DNA of 64,000 bases from Mustela lutreola (GCF_030435805.1 NC_081295.1:156211001-156275000); one strand, 5' to 3'; counted from the stretch's first letter, positions 37,290 through 48,212 are shown. Made by a program: numbers and translations. The notes: generated by a model not told the origin, from the letters alone.

Positions 37290-38890
37290 CTCCTAATTTG
37301 CATTTCCCTAATGAATAATAACATTGAGGATCCAGATCATGGGCTTATTGGCCACCTGTACATTTTGTTTGGTGAACTATCTATCCAAATCATTTATTTG
37401 CCTATTAAAAAAATGGCTCACTATTGAGTCGTACAAGTGGGTTATACATTCGGGATCCAAGACCTTCATTACTTATCACGTGGACACTTCCCTAAATGTT
37501 TTGCATGTATTTTTCCCCTGGCCTGTCACTTGCCTTTTAATTAAGTTCTTTAGCATCTTTTGAGGTTGTTTTTTTTTTTTTTTAGACTTTGATGAGTCTA
37601 AATTTATCATTTTTCTTTGTAGTTTATGTCTTTTGTGCTCTAAGAAATTTTTTGCTTAACCTAAAGTTACAGATTTTTCTCCTAGAAGTTTTTTTTTTTT
37701 AAGATTTTATTTATTTATTTGACAGAGATCACAAGTAGGCAGAGAGGCAGGCAGAGGGAGAGGAGGAAGCAGGCTCTCTGAACCGAAGGCAGAGGCTTTA
37801 ACCCACTGTGCCGCCCAGGCACCTCTTCCTAGAAGTTTTATAGTTTTAGTCATTATGTTTAAGTCTTCATCCATTTTGTGTTCTGTCCATTATGCTGTGG
37901 AGGGTCTGAGTTCATTTAGTAGCATGTGTTTATCCACCTTGTCCAGCACCATTTGTTAAGGTCTCTCTGGTCAACACTGAATTATCTTGGTGCTCTGTCA
38001 AAGTCCACTGATTATGTGTATGTGCTGGTATATTTTTCTGGACTCTCTCCAGCTGTATAGTAAGTCTTGTAACCAGGTAGAGTCAAGTCCTCTAACTTTG
38101 TTCTTCCCCTTCACAATTGTTTTGGATATTTTGCATCTTTTGTAGTCTATATAAATTTTAGAATCAGCTTGTCATTTTTACAAAACTGCTCATTGAGATT
38201 TTGATTGGGATGGTATTACATGTGTAAGTCAATTTAGAAGACCTTGCATCTGAAAAATGTGGAGTTTTCTGTTATAGAATGTGTTATTTTTATTGTACTT
38301 TTGGTTAAATCTATTCCTAAAAATTTCACTTTTTATACCCTTCCAAATGGTATTGTATATTTCAAGTTCAATAAACCAGAATACTTATTAATAAATAGGA
38401 TTATATTTTATTACATCTGTGTCCTATAGCTTGGGTAAACTTATTATTTGCAGTAGATTCTTCAGCATTTTTTTCATAATCATCACATCATATGCGAAAA
38501 GAGACAGTTTTGCCTTTCCTTTTCAAATCTATGTTTTTATTTGTTTCTTGACTTGTACTGGCTAGAACCTCCAGGGCAATACTGACTAGAAGTCAAGGTC
38601 GGATATCCTTGTTCTAGACCTGATCTTAGTGACAAGGCATTCAGTCTTTAACTACTAAATATGCTAATGGTAGGGCTTTTCAATATGTCTTTTACAGGTA
38701 GATTAAATTCCCTTGTGTTACTAGTTGGCAAAAATTTAATCCATGAAAGCATCCTAATTTTGTCTTGTTGTTCTGCTTCTATTGAGATCATCATAGAGGT
38801 CTCTTCTAACTGATAATAAGATTAAATTGCTTTCTAATAAATTCTTACTTATACTTCAACTTTTCACCTGGTTTTGTTTTTTGGGAGCTT
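37290..38890 (-). mobile_element. Old L1 fragment, antisense, with nested SINE
   Basis: Starts with 'aatttgcatttccctaatg' and continues through 'cagcaccatttgttaagg' and 'tttagaatcagcttgtca' to antisense ORF2 text such as 'gagatcatcatagagg' near 38800. Interrupted by a CAN-SINE at 37691-37826. Confidence 0.75.
37691..37826 (-). mobile_element. CAN-SINE with internal deletion, antisense
   Basis: The tail and head ends are present, but the middle between 'gaagcaggctctct' and 'gaaccgaaggcagagg' is gone. Flanked by 'cctagaagtttt' on both sides, a target-site duplication within L1. Confidence 0.92.
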
Positions 38891-38894
38891 CTTT

Positions 38895-39335
38895 TCCCAC
38901 TTGAAAAATTCAGGCAACATTTACATAAAATGTCCCTTTTTAGTGCCAGGAGTTCTGACAAACATGTACAGTCACATAACCACACCCACAATGAAGATAT
39001 GAAATAGTTACATCACAACCCTAAGCCTCTCCGAGCTCCTTTTGTAGTTAACTCCTCCCCCTGCAATTCCAACCTGCTAACTACTGGTGTTTTCTATTCC
39101 TTAATTTTTGTGCTTATAAGAATGTTCTATGCAGCCTTTTGCATCTGCCTTCAGGATAAGGAAGATGCATCCAGCATTACATTAAGAGTTTGCTCCTTGT
39201 GACCGCTGAGCATTCAGCTGGAATATGGTCTGCAGGCTTCAGGAGCCGGCGAGTTCGAGTCAGTTAGCTAGAGAAGCACTTCAGACTTGAATCAACTCTG
39301 CGACACCACGCGACTGAGACAGAGCCTCTGGGATC
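38895..39335. other. Uncertain; possible old L1 3' UTR then unassigned text
   Basis: 38900-39140 ('acaaacatgtacagtcacata', 'gctaactactggtgttttc') loosely resembles an antisense L1 3' UTR. 39140-39335 is unassigned. Confidence 0.3.
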
Positions 39336-39339
39336 TCAA

Positions 39340-39592
39340 ATGAGCACTTGGACATTACCTAGCACTGGCTGATGAGAAACATACAGAACCTTTCTCAGGT
39401 CCCTTTGTGCCAAGTGGGTTGGAGGGGAGGTGGCTGGAGGGGAGGTGGTGAGTGGGTGACGGGCATTGAGGAGGGCACTGGATGGAATGAGTATTGTTCC
39501 ATGAGACTGATGAATCACTAACTTCTATCCCTGAAACTAATAATACACTGTATGTTAACTAACTTGAATTTAAATAAACTCTAAAAAAAAGA
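39340..39592 (+). mobile_element. Carnivore L1 3' terminus, sense
   Basis: 'gactgatgaatcactaac', 'cctgaaactaataatacac' and 'gaatttaaataaactc' with an A-rich tail form the typical carnivore L1 3' end. Strongly 5'-truncated. Confidence 0.85.
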
Positions 39593-39599
39593 GAGAGAG

Positions 39600-41050
39600 A
39601 GACTGGTAGATTAGGTAAGAGGAAAGTTTTGACTGATCTACTGGAAAAGCCAGAGTTACACAAGAAAAAGGACAGATCCTGAAGATGAGTAGACACTTGG
39701 AACGTCAAAAGCCAATGAGCACTGGCTAAGAGAGAGAGTTTGGGAGTTTATAAGAGAGAAAAGAGAAAGAAATTTGGATTCGCTGCTATGTTATAGCAAG
39801 GGAGGCTTCTGAGATGAGGAGAGATGTCTGATAGGAAGCGTCCTGTGTGATCAATACTGGGTCCATCTGTGTGTGTTCGAAGAAACTTAAGTAAAATTTA
39901 AACATTTTTTTTCCATGGAAAAACAAGAAAGAAAATTAGGGAAGCTTTTATTTGAGAGACAACATGAACTTAGATCCTAAAGTTTGGTTGCTTTCATGTT
40001 TGTGGTGTTCAAGGCTCTGCCACAGCACTCAGTATATGGAAGCGATGGTCGTTTCTCTGAGGCTTTTCTACTCTAGCTTCTCACACTTCCCCCAGATTAA
40101 ATTAAATTATTGCAAAGAAATGTACCAGCCCATATGTTCTTAGTTTCTCAGGAGAGATCTGAATAACTGAATTAAATATGAATTCTGTGTTGCAGATTCC
40201 TCATGGAAATCACTGGTAGGACCTTTTGAAGAAAAATTTGTTTTTTCAAGACTACAGTTATGAAGTATTTTGATTTTTAATAAAAAATAATCTTTTTTAA
40301 GTTCACCAGAAAGCCTTCCTATAGATACATCATCAAGAAAAGTCTGTCCAGATGGCTTCCTGCTTTCTTCACCGGTGTTCAGCCAGGAAGCCAAATGCTG
40401 TTATAAGGTGTTCATTAGCAGTAGACAGCATCCCTACAAACACATGTCTACAGCACTTTTTTTTTTATTGGGTAGGGGTGTTTCATTTATTTGCCCCACT
40501 AAATATAAGCCACTCAATTCCTAAACACACACACACACACACACACACACTGCCTCTCATGTTTTGGGTGGAGTACTTCTGTGTCTATACATTATTTTCA
40601 TTGTCTTTCAAAAAGGGTTGCAACGTTTACAAAATGAACTCAGCAGTATACCCACTTCAAGACAATAGATTCCTCTTTAACCCAGCTGTCTATATGTAGG
40701 ATAAATTATCATTTATCCACCATTTTAATAGAGAGGTGGTGAGTAGAAGAAACAGAGAGACAGCAGGAAAAATAAGGGTGATGGCCCTATCTATATTCTA
40801 TATAAGCAAGCAGGATATGGAACGTGGATGGTATTTTCTTTTTTAAAGATCTAAATCAGAAAGTAAAACACACAAAACTTAAGTGTTCAAGTGTATTAAT
40901 TTTTCAATATACCTCTATGATTATCACTCCTACCATCCTAGCATCCTACCATCCATTCTAGCATCCTAGAAAAAGCATTTGCTTGTAATTCTTAAGATGA
41001 TTAAAACCACGGGGATAAACATTATTAGAGGTATTCTAACCATCCCTAGC
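39600..41050. other. No recognisable gene; one (CA)n microsatellite
   Basis: An (AC)n run occupies 40524-40550. Otherwise non-coding DNA without a recognised repeat. Confidence 0.4.
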
Positions 41051-41056
41051 ACCAAT

Positions 41057-41145
41057 CCTTCGATAGCTCAGTTGGTAGAGCGGAGGACTGTAGATGTTTC
41101 ACTGTGGTCATCCTTAGGTCGCTGGTTCGAATCCGGCTCGAAGGA
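41057..41145 (+). tRNA. tRNA-Tyr (anticodon GTA) with 16-nt intron
   Basis: Third Tyr copy. Exons are identical to those at 27402 and 32854. The intron at 41094-41109 is atgtttcactgtggtc. A and B boxes are intact and a TTTT stop lies at 41153-41156. Confidence 0.97.
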
Positions 41146-41296
41146 CTCACGCTTTTGATAGGTTTTCATTGACGCCGCTTGCGTGGACCCTTCACACAGG
41201 GGAAAAAAAAAAAAAAAAACTTGAACAGTTGGGAATATTGTCATTTGTGCTCACAGACGAACTTGTAAGGCTGGAAATAATAATAAATAAATAAAT

Positions 41297-41477
41297 GGGG
41301 CACCTGGGTGGCTCAGGTCATGATCTCAGGGCTGGGATCGAGTCCCGCATCGGACTCTCTGCTCAGCAGGGAGCCTGCTTCTCTCTCTCTCTCTTTCTCT
41401 CTACCTGCCTCTCCATCTACTTGTGATCTCTGTCAAATAAATAAATAAAATCTTTAAAAATAAATAAATAAAATAAA
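41297..41477 (+). mobile_element. CAN-SINE, sense, internally shortened head
   Basis: Starts 'ggggcacctgggtggctcag' then jumps to 'gtcatgatctcagg', skipping about 25 bases of the usual head. The tail is an extended (aaat)n run. Confidence 0.92.
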
Positions 41478-41859
41478 TGATCCACAGGCACATACGAAAA
41501 GCGGCGTCTTTATAAGATCTGGTCTCCAGGGAGACTGACTTCTCATGGAGTTTAGGCAAGGGTCATGGGGCGTGTGGAGAACGGGAAGGACCTCTTGGCC
41601 CAAGGTTTTCATTTCATTTTGGAGGTCCCATGGTCTTTCTGTTACGTTGATATTTAAGTGAATAAACACTTCATTAATGGCAGTTTCAAATACACACAAA
41701 GTAGAGAAAACAGCATCAATTACCGGCAGAGGCGTCACACCTGTACACTGGCATCCTCTATCCTCCCACGTGCCCCCTTCCTACTCCCGACCTTTTAGAA
41801 AAAATACCAAGATGCGCTCTCCTCTCATCCAAAGTCGCTCAGTGTTTTGAAGACATGAG

Positions 41860-42440
41860 GAATTCAACGCGGGCTCGAGTCTGTTCCTCTCACTGCCCCC
41901 CTCACTCCCCCCCAAAAAAGAAGTTCACTTCCATAAAATTAATGAAACTGGTGTGAGAACTCGAGGAGGCTGGTTTCTTAGGCCTGTCGCCCACTCCACG
42001 GAAGAGCGAGGCGCCAGGATCCGGCAGAACCTTACTGGGAGGCTGCCTGGCCGGAGCTGTCCCCTCGGACGGGAGCCGTGGACCACTGGCCCGGTTCTTT
42101 TTGCACAGCCGCCAGTTCAAGCAGGATAGGAAATTCTGTCCCGCTGCAGCGAGAACGGATTTATACTCTCCTTACACTCGCCCGGGGCCCCTTCCAGAGA
42201 GCCGGCTGCACCTTCGGTCCGCATCCCTGGCCGCTGGTTTTTGCAGGCGGCCCAGCAGCAGCTGCGCGTGGGAGGAACCGCAGCGCCAAGAGCGGGCGGA
42301 CGGCGCCCCCTGCCGGGCGGGCTCCGCTCTGTGGGAAGGGGCGTGTCCGGCGCCGGCGGGACAGAGACCTGGGCCAGCAGCAAACACCCACTCCGGGAGA
42401 GCGGGGTTAAGCGCGCCGCCCCGGGGTCGCCTCAATCAGG
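41860..42440. promoter_or_regulatory. CpG-rich block between tRNA-Tyr and ABT1
   Basis: CpG is dense from about 41980 to 42435, separated from the ABT1 island by the AT-rich block 42530-42785. Long frames on both strands have no domain. It could be an upstream element of ABT1 or a separate island. Confidence 0.5.
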
Positions 42441-42529
42441 GCCGTGTGTACACATGAGAACAGGTGTTTCTAGTATCAGCACGCATCACGGGCCGACGCC
42501 AATCGCGCTTTGAAAACAAGAGAAGTAAC

Positions 42530-42785
42530 TGTGGCCCATTAAAATGTTTTGGACCTCTTAGTCACAAAATCAAATTGAAAGTTAATATTTTAAAGTAAAC
42601 AAAAGGTTTTAAACTAAATGAGGTCACAACTGAAGTCTTCAAAATCTGAATTTCCAAAACTTCCATTTGCAAAGTCAAACTACATTTTCAAAACCAGAAA
42701 CACTCAGAACTCGAAGTTTTGAAAAATAATTCAAATTTCAAAGCTCAAGACGGTTTTAAAAACTTACGTTCAAGTCCACTTTAAA
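42530..42785. repeat. AT-rich block with repeated TTTnAAA words
   Basis: About ten short near-palindromic words of the form tttnaaa (ttttaaa, ttcaaaa, tttgcaaag, ttttgaaa) recur at irregular spacing between two CpG islands. Low complexity; origin unknown. Confidence 0.5.
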
Positions 42786-42789
42786 AGGT

Positions 42790-43222
42790 GAATCACCCCG
42801 CCGCCGCCCCACCGGAGTCGCACCCGGGTCCCCTGGATAAAATGCTGTTTTGGTCGCTGAGACACACAGAAACCTCTCCCAACTTCCCCAGGTTTTCTCA
42901 CATTCCCAGAAGAGCCCGCCTCCCGCGTTTTTCCCATCTCGCCGAGGCGTTCTCTAGGGCACGTTCCCTTGGGGACCTACCTGCTCTACTCCCATCGCCC
43001 AAGTCCGAGCCCCGCCACTTCGGCCATTCTGAGCCTAAATCCTGCCTTTCGGCTTCAAATCCCGCGGCCGACCCGGCCCCCACTTCCGCTCTCTCCACCC
43101 ATTCCGGTCCTTCCACTCATCTCCGCCCCTTCGGCCCCGCCCCCTTCCTGACGGCAGTCGCACGCGGGGTGCGGCAGACGGCGCGGCGCTTTACGGCTGC
43201 CGTGCTTCTCGTCTCCGCCGGC
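42790..43222 (+). promoter_or_regulatory. ABT1: ABT1 CpG-island promoter and 5' UTR
   Basis: CpG-dense DNA leads into the ABT1 ATG. Near 43120-43150 lie GC boxes (ccgcccc, ccccgcccc), with TTCCGG/ETS-like words at about 43085-43110. No TATA box is seen at a suitable distance. The pyrimidine-rich 'gcttctcgtctccg' just before the ATG resembles the start of a growth-related housekeeping transcript. The start site itself cannot be fixed by reading. Confidence 0.7.
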
Positions 43223-44766
43223 ATGGAGGGTGAGGAGTTGGAGAGGGAAGATGGGGAGCCGGAGGCTGTGGAAGGGATAGATGAGAAACCAGAGGCGGTG
43301 GAGGAGCAGGAGGAATCCGAAGAGGCGGTTTGTGGCGCCAAGAAGAGGGTGGTGCCTGGTATTGTGTACTTGGGCCACCTCCCGCCCCGCTTTCGGCCTC
43401 TGCATGTACGGAACCTTCTCAGCGCGTATGGCGAGGTCGGGCGCGTCTTTTTCCAGCCCGAGGGTAAGTCTTTATCACAGGCTCTGGTTGTGCGGGGAGG
43501 AGGGTGGCGCTTGCCGGCGAGTGGGCTCGCTTGTTCGGGCCCGAGGCTCGGAGGTGGGGGTCACGGGACTCAAGGCAGGCGCCCGGCCCCTGTGGGGAAG
43601 CCGGGATTGGGTGTGGGTAGCTCAGTAAGCACAGATGAGTCTACTCTGCACACCCCCCTTTCCTGAACCGATTTTACCGGCTTGTTAAATGAGTACACAC
43701 TGAATAAAAATCTGAGAGGCGTTTTCACAAAACTGAATCCATCCCCTTTGTCATCGTGACCCAGGTCTAGCGACAGTGTATGGTCACCTGACCCCAGCTT
43801 CCCTGCAGGCACTAATTGAATTGGGATTGGGGTATGTGTGCATCTCTGCACATGCATTGGCGTGTGCATGTGCAGAGCAGATCTGATGCAGGAGTTGAAG
43901 TCTGAGGAAAAGATTGAGACATAGTGATAGGATGGACCTTGGAGTTCTCTTCCTGACAAAGATCTCGAGGTGGGGTCCTGGCCCGCGGACTAGTGGGAGG
44001 TGCCACGCCGTCTTCCTAAACCACTGCTGTGTTTTTGGCACAGACGGGTTCGTGAGGCGCAAGAAGAAGGCAGCGGCAGCCTCGACAGCGGGAGGCAAAA
44101 AGCGGTCCAAGTACAGCAAGGACTACACCGAGGGCTGGGTGGAGTTCCGGGACAAGCGAGTAGCCAAGCGCGTGGCAGCGAGCCTTCACAACACGCCCAT
44201 GGGGGCCCGAAAGCGCAGCCCCTTCCGTTATGACCTATGGAACCTCAAGGTGAGGGGGTAAGCTTCTCTGTCGCATCCCAGCCTCCCGCCTTCCCAGCCC
44301 CAGCCCGGGCATCTCATTTCCTCTTGTTGACCCCACTCTCTTTCATCACCTCTCCGCTCCTGACATGTCCTACCCAGATCTTTTCATATTTTCCTGTCCA
44401 CAGTACCTGCACCGTTTCACGTGGTCCCACCTCAGCGAACATCTTGCCTTTGAGCGCCAGGTGCGCAGGCAGCGCCTGAGGGCCGAGGTTGCCCAGGCCA
44501 AGCGTGAGACTGACTTCTATCTTCGAAGTGTGGAACGGGGACAGCGCTTCCTTGCTGCTGAAGGGGACTCTGCCCGCCCGAATGGCACCTGGACCTTTGC
44601 CCAGCGTCCTACTGAGCAAGAGCTGAGAGCCCGGAAGGCAGCTCGGCCAGGGGGACGTGAGCGGGCTCGCCTGGCAAATGCCCAGGACCAGGCTCGCTCC
44701 AACCGAGGGCTGCTTGCCAAGATCTTTGGAGCCCCACCACCTTCAGAGAGCATGGAGGAGCCCTGA
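43223..44766 (+). CDS. ABT1: ABT1, activator of basal transcription 1 (three coding exons)
   Basis: Exons are 43223-43463, 44044-44249 and 44404-44766, giving 269 residues (human about 272). Donors gagg/gtaagt and caag/gtgagg and acceptors ggcacag/ac and tccacag/ta are good, and the exon phases join cleanly. ABT1, relative of yeast Esf2, is a nucleolar RNA-binding protein of small-subunit ribosome assembly, also reported to bind TBP and stimulate basal transcription. The protein has an acidic N-terminus (residues 1-38) and an RRM-like fold with GIVYLGHL at 46-53 and GWVEFRDK at 111-118. A Lys-rich loop (RRKKKAAAA) follows exon 1, and the conserved [17 protein letters not shown] block opens exon 3. 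The C-terminus stops at SESMEEP, slightly earlier than the human protein as I recall it. The ATG at 43223 aligns with the known start, although the frame stays open far upstream. Confidence 0.96.
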
Positions 44767-45590
44767 GTAGTCAAGAACTCTTGAAAGGCAGGAGACCCTT
44801 TCCATCTCCTAGCCTTGCTTCCTGTCTACCTGATAATAACTACTGACAGTGATTATATTATCTTTCTAAGACCAGGAGTCTGGTGGGTGCTTAGGCATAG
44901 ATGTCTTGTGGGGCTCTGGTCCACCCTCCAACTCCTGTTGCTTGGCTGAGGCACCCAATTCATACTAGCAAGAGTATGACTACGGCAGGATGCCAATTTT
45001 GCTTGATTCTTGACTGTCTACTTCTGCCCAGTGAGATCCTCTCAAAATCCCACTTCCTGGGCGGAGGAAGAACCTTTACTTCAAGCTAGAGTGATAAAGC
45101 CCACTCCAGGCAGCTGTTCCACCAACTATAGATGAAGGGAAGCTGCAACATCCTTTTTATTTGAGAAGATTAACAGGGCCTGGGGGTAAAGGGGTGGGAC
45201 TGGGTTGGGAGCCACCTTCCAAGTAAATGTATAGGAAAGAAAAAAAAAAAAATATATATATATATATATATATTTATATGCCTTTGTAGTTTATTGGGGG
45301 CATGGGGGGTGTTTTATAAATTCTGACTTTTATCCCCTCATGTCCCGTTCATTTCCCCTTTACTTCATCTCCTGGTCTCATAGCCACCATTCCTCCCCGA
45401 CCCTCCCAATTCAGCCTGGACCCTTTTCTATCTATCACATTAACTTCTTAGCCCATATCTAGTTCAGCCTTTACTAAGTCACTATATGAGGACATGGGGA
45501 TAGTAGGTAATAATAACCCTTGGCTTCAAGATAGCCCTTGACTTCAAGAGTTGCCACTAGAAAGAGACATTAAAGAAATAAATGTACAGA
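44767..45590 (+). other. ABT1 3' UTR region with (AT)n run
   Basis: No second gene is seen. An A-run plus (TA)n lies at 45241-45274. An AATAAA at 45577-45582 is a candidate poly(A) signal, but other ends are possible. Confidence 0.4.
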
Positions 45591-45591
45591 T

Positions 45592-45788
45592 GGAGCTCCT
45601 GGGTGGCTCAGTGGGTTAAAGCCTCTGCCTTCGGCTCAGGTCATGATCCCAGGATCCTGGGATCAGGACCCGCATCAGGCTCTCTGCGCCACAGGGAGCC
45701 TGCTTCCTCCTCTCTCTCTGCCTGCCTCTCTGCCTGCTTGTGATCTCTGATTGTCAAATAAATAAAATCTTTAAAAAATTATTTTCAA
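45592..45788 (+). mobile_element. CAN-SINE, sense
   Basis: Full-length, from 'gagctcctgggtggctcag' to the A-rich tail. 'aaatgtacaga' occurs just before and just after, a target-site duplication. The stretch 45800-46260 shows nothing recognised. Confidence 0.93.
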
Positions 45789-46264
45789 AAAAAAAAATGT
45801 ACAGAGGTACTGCAGGCATCACGGTAGATTTCTATCGGGGAAAGTAGGGGCCCTGGGAGGGTATGGTTGACTCTCCAGGAAGGTAAGCAGTGCTAAATAC
45901 GCAGCTGATACCCGATCACACTCTTCCGAGATGGGTCCATTTTCACCAGGCTTTCCAGATCATTCCTGAAAAGTGAACAGAAGTCTGACTGAAACTGGTG
46001 TAGTCCTGTTGGAAACAAAAGTTGGTGGGTAAAGTGTTGGGTTCAAATCACTAAAGGTAGACAAAGCCTGGGAGGTAGTTGGGCACAAACGATGCTCCAC
46101 AGATACACTTGTGGGAATTAGGGCTCACATGAGGGAGGGTTCACAGGCAACATGCAGAGCAGGCCTGGAGGCCACAAAGAAGGTAAGCCACTAAGAGAAA
46201 CTGAAAACAAGTGTCACAGTAAATGAAAACAAATTCAATAAATAAATACATAAATTAAAACTGG

Positions 46265-46365
46265 TTAAGGGTTCCTGGCTGGCTCAGTTGGTGGAACTTA
46301 ACTCTTGATCTTGGGGTTGTGAGTTTGCCGCATGCTGGGTGTAGAGATGACATTAAAAAAAGTTA
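46265..46365 (+). mobile_element. Older CAN-SINE subtype, sense
   Basis: Head 'gttcctggctggctcagttgg', then 'ttgatcttggggttgtgag' and 'gctgggtgtagagatgac', an older subtype lacking the long pyrimidine body. It sits in tandem with the next SINE. Confidence 0.85.
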
Positions 46366-46369
46366 GAAA

Positions 46370-46527
46370 AGGAACACAGGGTGGCTCAGTTGGTTAAGAG
46401 TCTGCCTTCAGCACAGGTCATCCCAGGGTCCTGGGATCGAGCTCCACATTGGGCTCCTTGCTCCACCAGGGGTCTGCTCCCTCTGCCTCTCCCCCTGCTT
46501 ATGCTCTTAAATAAAATCTTTTAAAAA
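46370..46527 (+). mobile_element. CAN-SINE, sense, diverged
   Basis: 'gggtggctcagttggttaag' to 'cttaaataaaatctttt'. It follows the older SINE directly, probably an insertion into its A tail. Confidence 0.9.
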
Positions 46528-46529
46528 CT

Positions 46530-47975
46530 GGCCAATATCTAGGAATTATAGGAAGTTGTGGAGTGATTATAATAATCTGGGTTTTGCTTGTGCTGTTTTT
46601 TCCCCCCAATGTCCTCAATATTTACTGATTCTTTCTTTGGGTAAAGTGGATTAATGCACTTATTTGGCTCTAAAATAAAATCTTGGTCATGTTAAGATTT
46701 TGATTTGGTAGGTGCACTTAATTTGGGAGAATAAAAATGACCAGTAAGAGATGATAGATACTTGGTGTAACATTTCCCACAGTGCCTATACCTCTCCTGC
46801 CCATCAAAGAAGTGTAGTTTTACAACCTCAGTTTTAGGAACTCCATACCCTTGTTTCTATGTTCTTGTTCTGTGTTTCTTGTGAGTTTCATGTGGATTGT
46901 TTTCCTCTGGTCAGATGTCTTCCAAGTGAGCCAGAAAAATCCAGTGTCGGAATTTGATAAGCTATTCACATACTCAGAATTCTAAGTTCCCATTCCCCCC
47001 CTTTGCTAGATAAAGAGAATATCAAGATTAAGAAACTTCTTATCCCTTAGGTTGCTAATGACTTCTAAAGTAAAACACATAATAGGGCTTAATTTTTTGA
47101 ATGAAATAAACTTTTTGGGGTGGCATTGGGTCAGTATCAATATATTCGAGGTCAGCACTGCAGGCTCCAATTCAATAGTTCTGCACAAAGCTCATCCCCA
47201 CAGCCTGGTAACGGATAAATCAAAGGTGGAGTGAGAAATGGAAATAAGAATGTCTGGAAGAAGATGAATTTCCCAAGAGCTGTCAGCCTGATTCCCTGGA
47301 GACAGCCTTTTGAGGGCAGGAAAACACCTTTTTTACATTTAAAATGTTATTCCTCTTTGAAATGTTGCCATGAGTGACCCTGACATGGGTCAATTTTAGT
47401 TGTACAAATATAATAATTGTATACCTTTCCAGAAGTGAACTTGCAGAGTAATTTTGGTAGATAATGTCAAAACGCCTCTTACGAAAAGTGTAAGCAACCA
47501 TTTTTGGGATTCCACTTATAAGCAAGGAAACGGATAATTTAGAGAAATACCAGTCGCTGGAAACCAGCTATCCCAGACAGAAGCCTCCAGCACTTTTCGC
47601 AGTCTCTTACGGATGTCCCCACAGTGGGACTCAGGGAGAGGGTGGCCCGCTCCGTGTGGAGGGCAAGCTTTGTGCGGCTTTGGCCAAGCGGCCGCTGCTG
47701 CTCTTGGCGCTGTGCACGCTGCGGGTGGACCAACGCAGATGAAGGAGAGGGAACCTGGAAACAAACTGAGTAGAATTAGGTACAAAATGACGGGGCTGAG
47801 CTCATGTTTGATGGCATACTGAAGGCATTCGGTACATTTTAAATCACGGAACAAGAGAAAATTACGCCTATCTCAAAGATGATCTGGCTAGATCTTAATT
47901 TAATTTGTGAGAATGGTCAGAAACAATATCGTCAGACAAAACTTAGGAAGGATAAGCGGTGTCCCTAAATACAGA
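46530..47975. other. No recognisable gene
   Basis: Non-coding DNA. 47560-47740 is GC-richer, upstream (plus sense) of tRNA-Asn, without a coding domain. Confidence 0.35.
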
Positions 47976-47979
47976 GGGC

Positions 47980-47996
47980 CGTCCCTGGGTGGGATC

Positions 47997-48047
<51 letters not shown>

Positions 48048-48053
48048 AGAGAC
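47980..48053 (-). tRNA. tRNA-Asn (anticodon GTT)
   Basis: On minus, 74 bases: A box TGGCGCAATCGGTTAGCGC, anticodon loop CTGTTAA, B box GGTTCGATCCC, and acceptor GTCTCTG/CAGGGAC with discriminator G. Matches the standard mammalian Asn-GTT as I recall it. No clean TTTT stop is seen right behind the 3' end (minus reads CCCTCTGTATTTAGG), so termination may be further on. Confidence 0.95.
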
Positions 48054-48212
48054 AAAGCTGAAAGCACTTCTCTTGCTAAACATGATCTTTTCATTTTCTC
48101 TAGTCTGACCTGTGAGATACACTTTACAAATAGCTTTCGATGGGTATATGTATTGAAGAAATGTCCCCTCGTGATTTTTGTTGTTCTTATTCTTGTTTTC
48201 AAATAATATAGA

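Noticed and set aside
39240-39320. B-box-like text 'gagttcgagtcagttag' suggesting a tRNA
   Set aside because: No matching acceptor stem, A box or anticodon arm could be placed around it.
42788-43666. 292-codon open frame read as a novel protein
   Set aside because: It is ABT1 exon 1 extended both ways through a CpG island and into intron 1. The conserved ABT1 start and splice donor explain the real part.
46040-46075. 'gggttcaaatcac' resembling a tRNA T arm
   Set aside because: No A box upstream and no cloverleaf.
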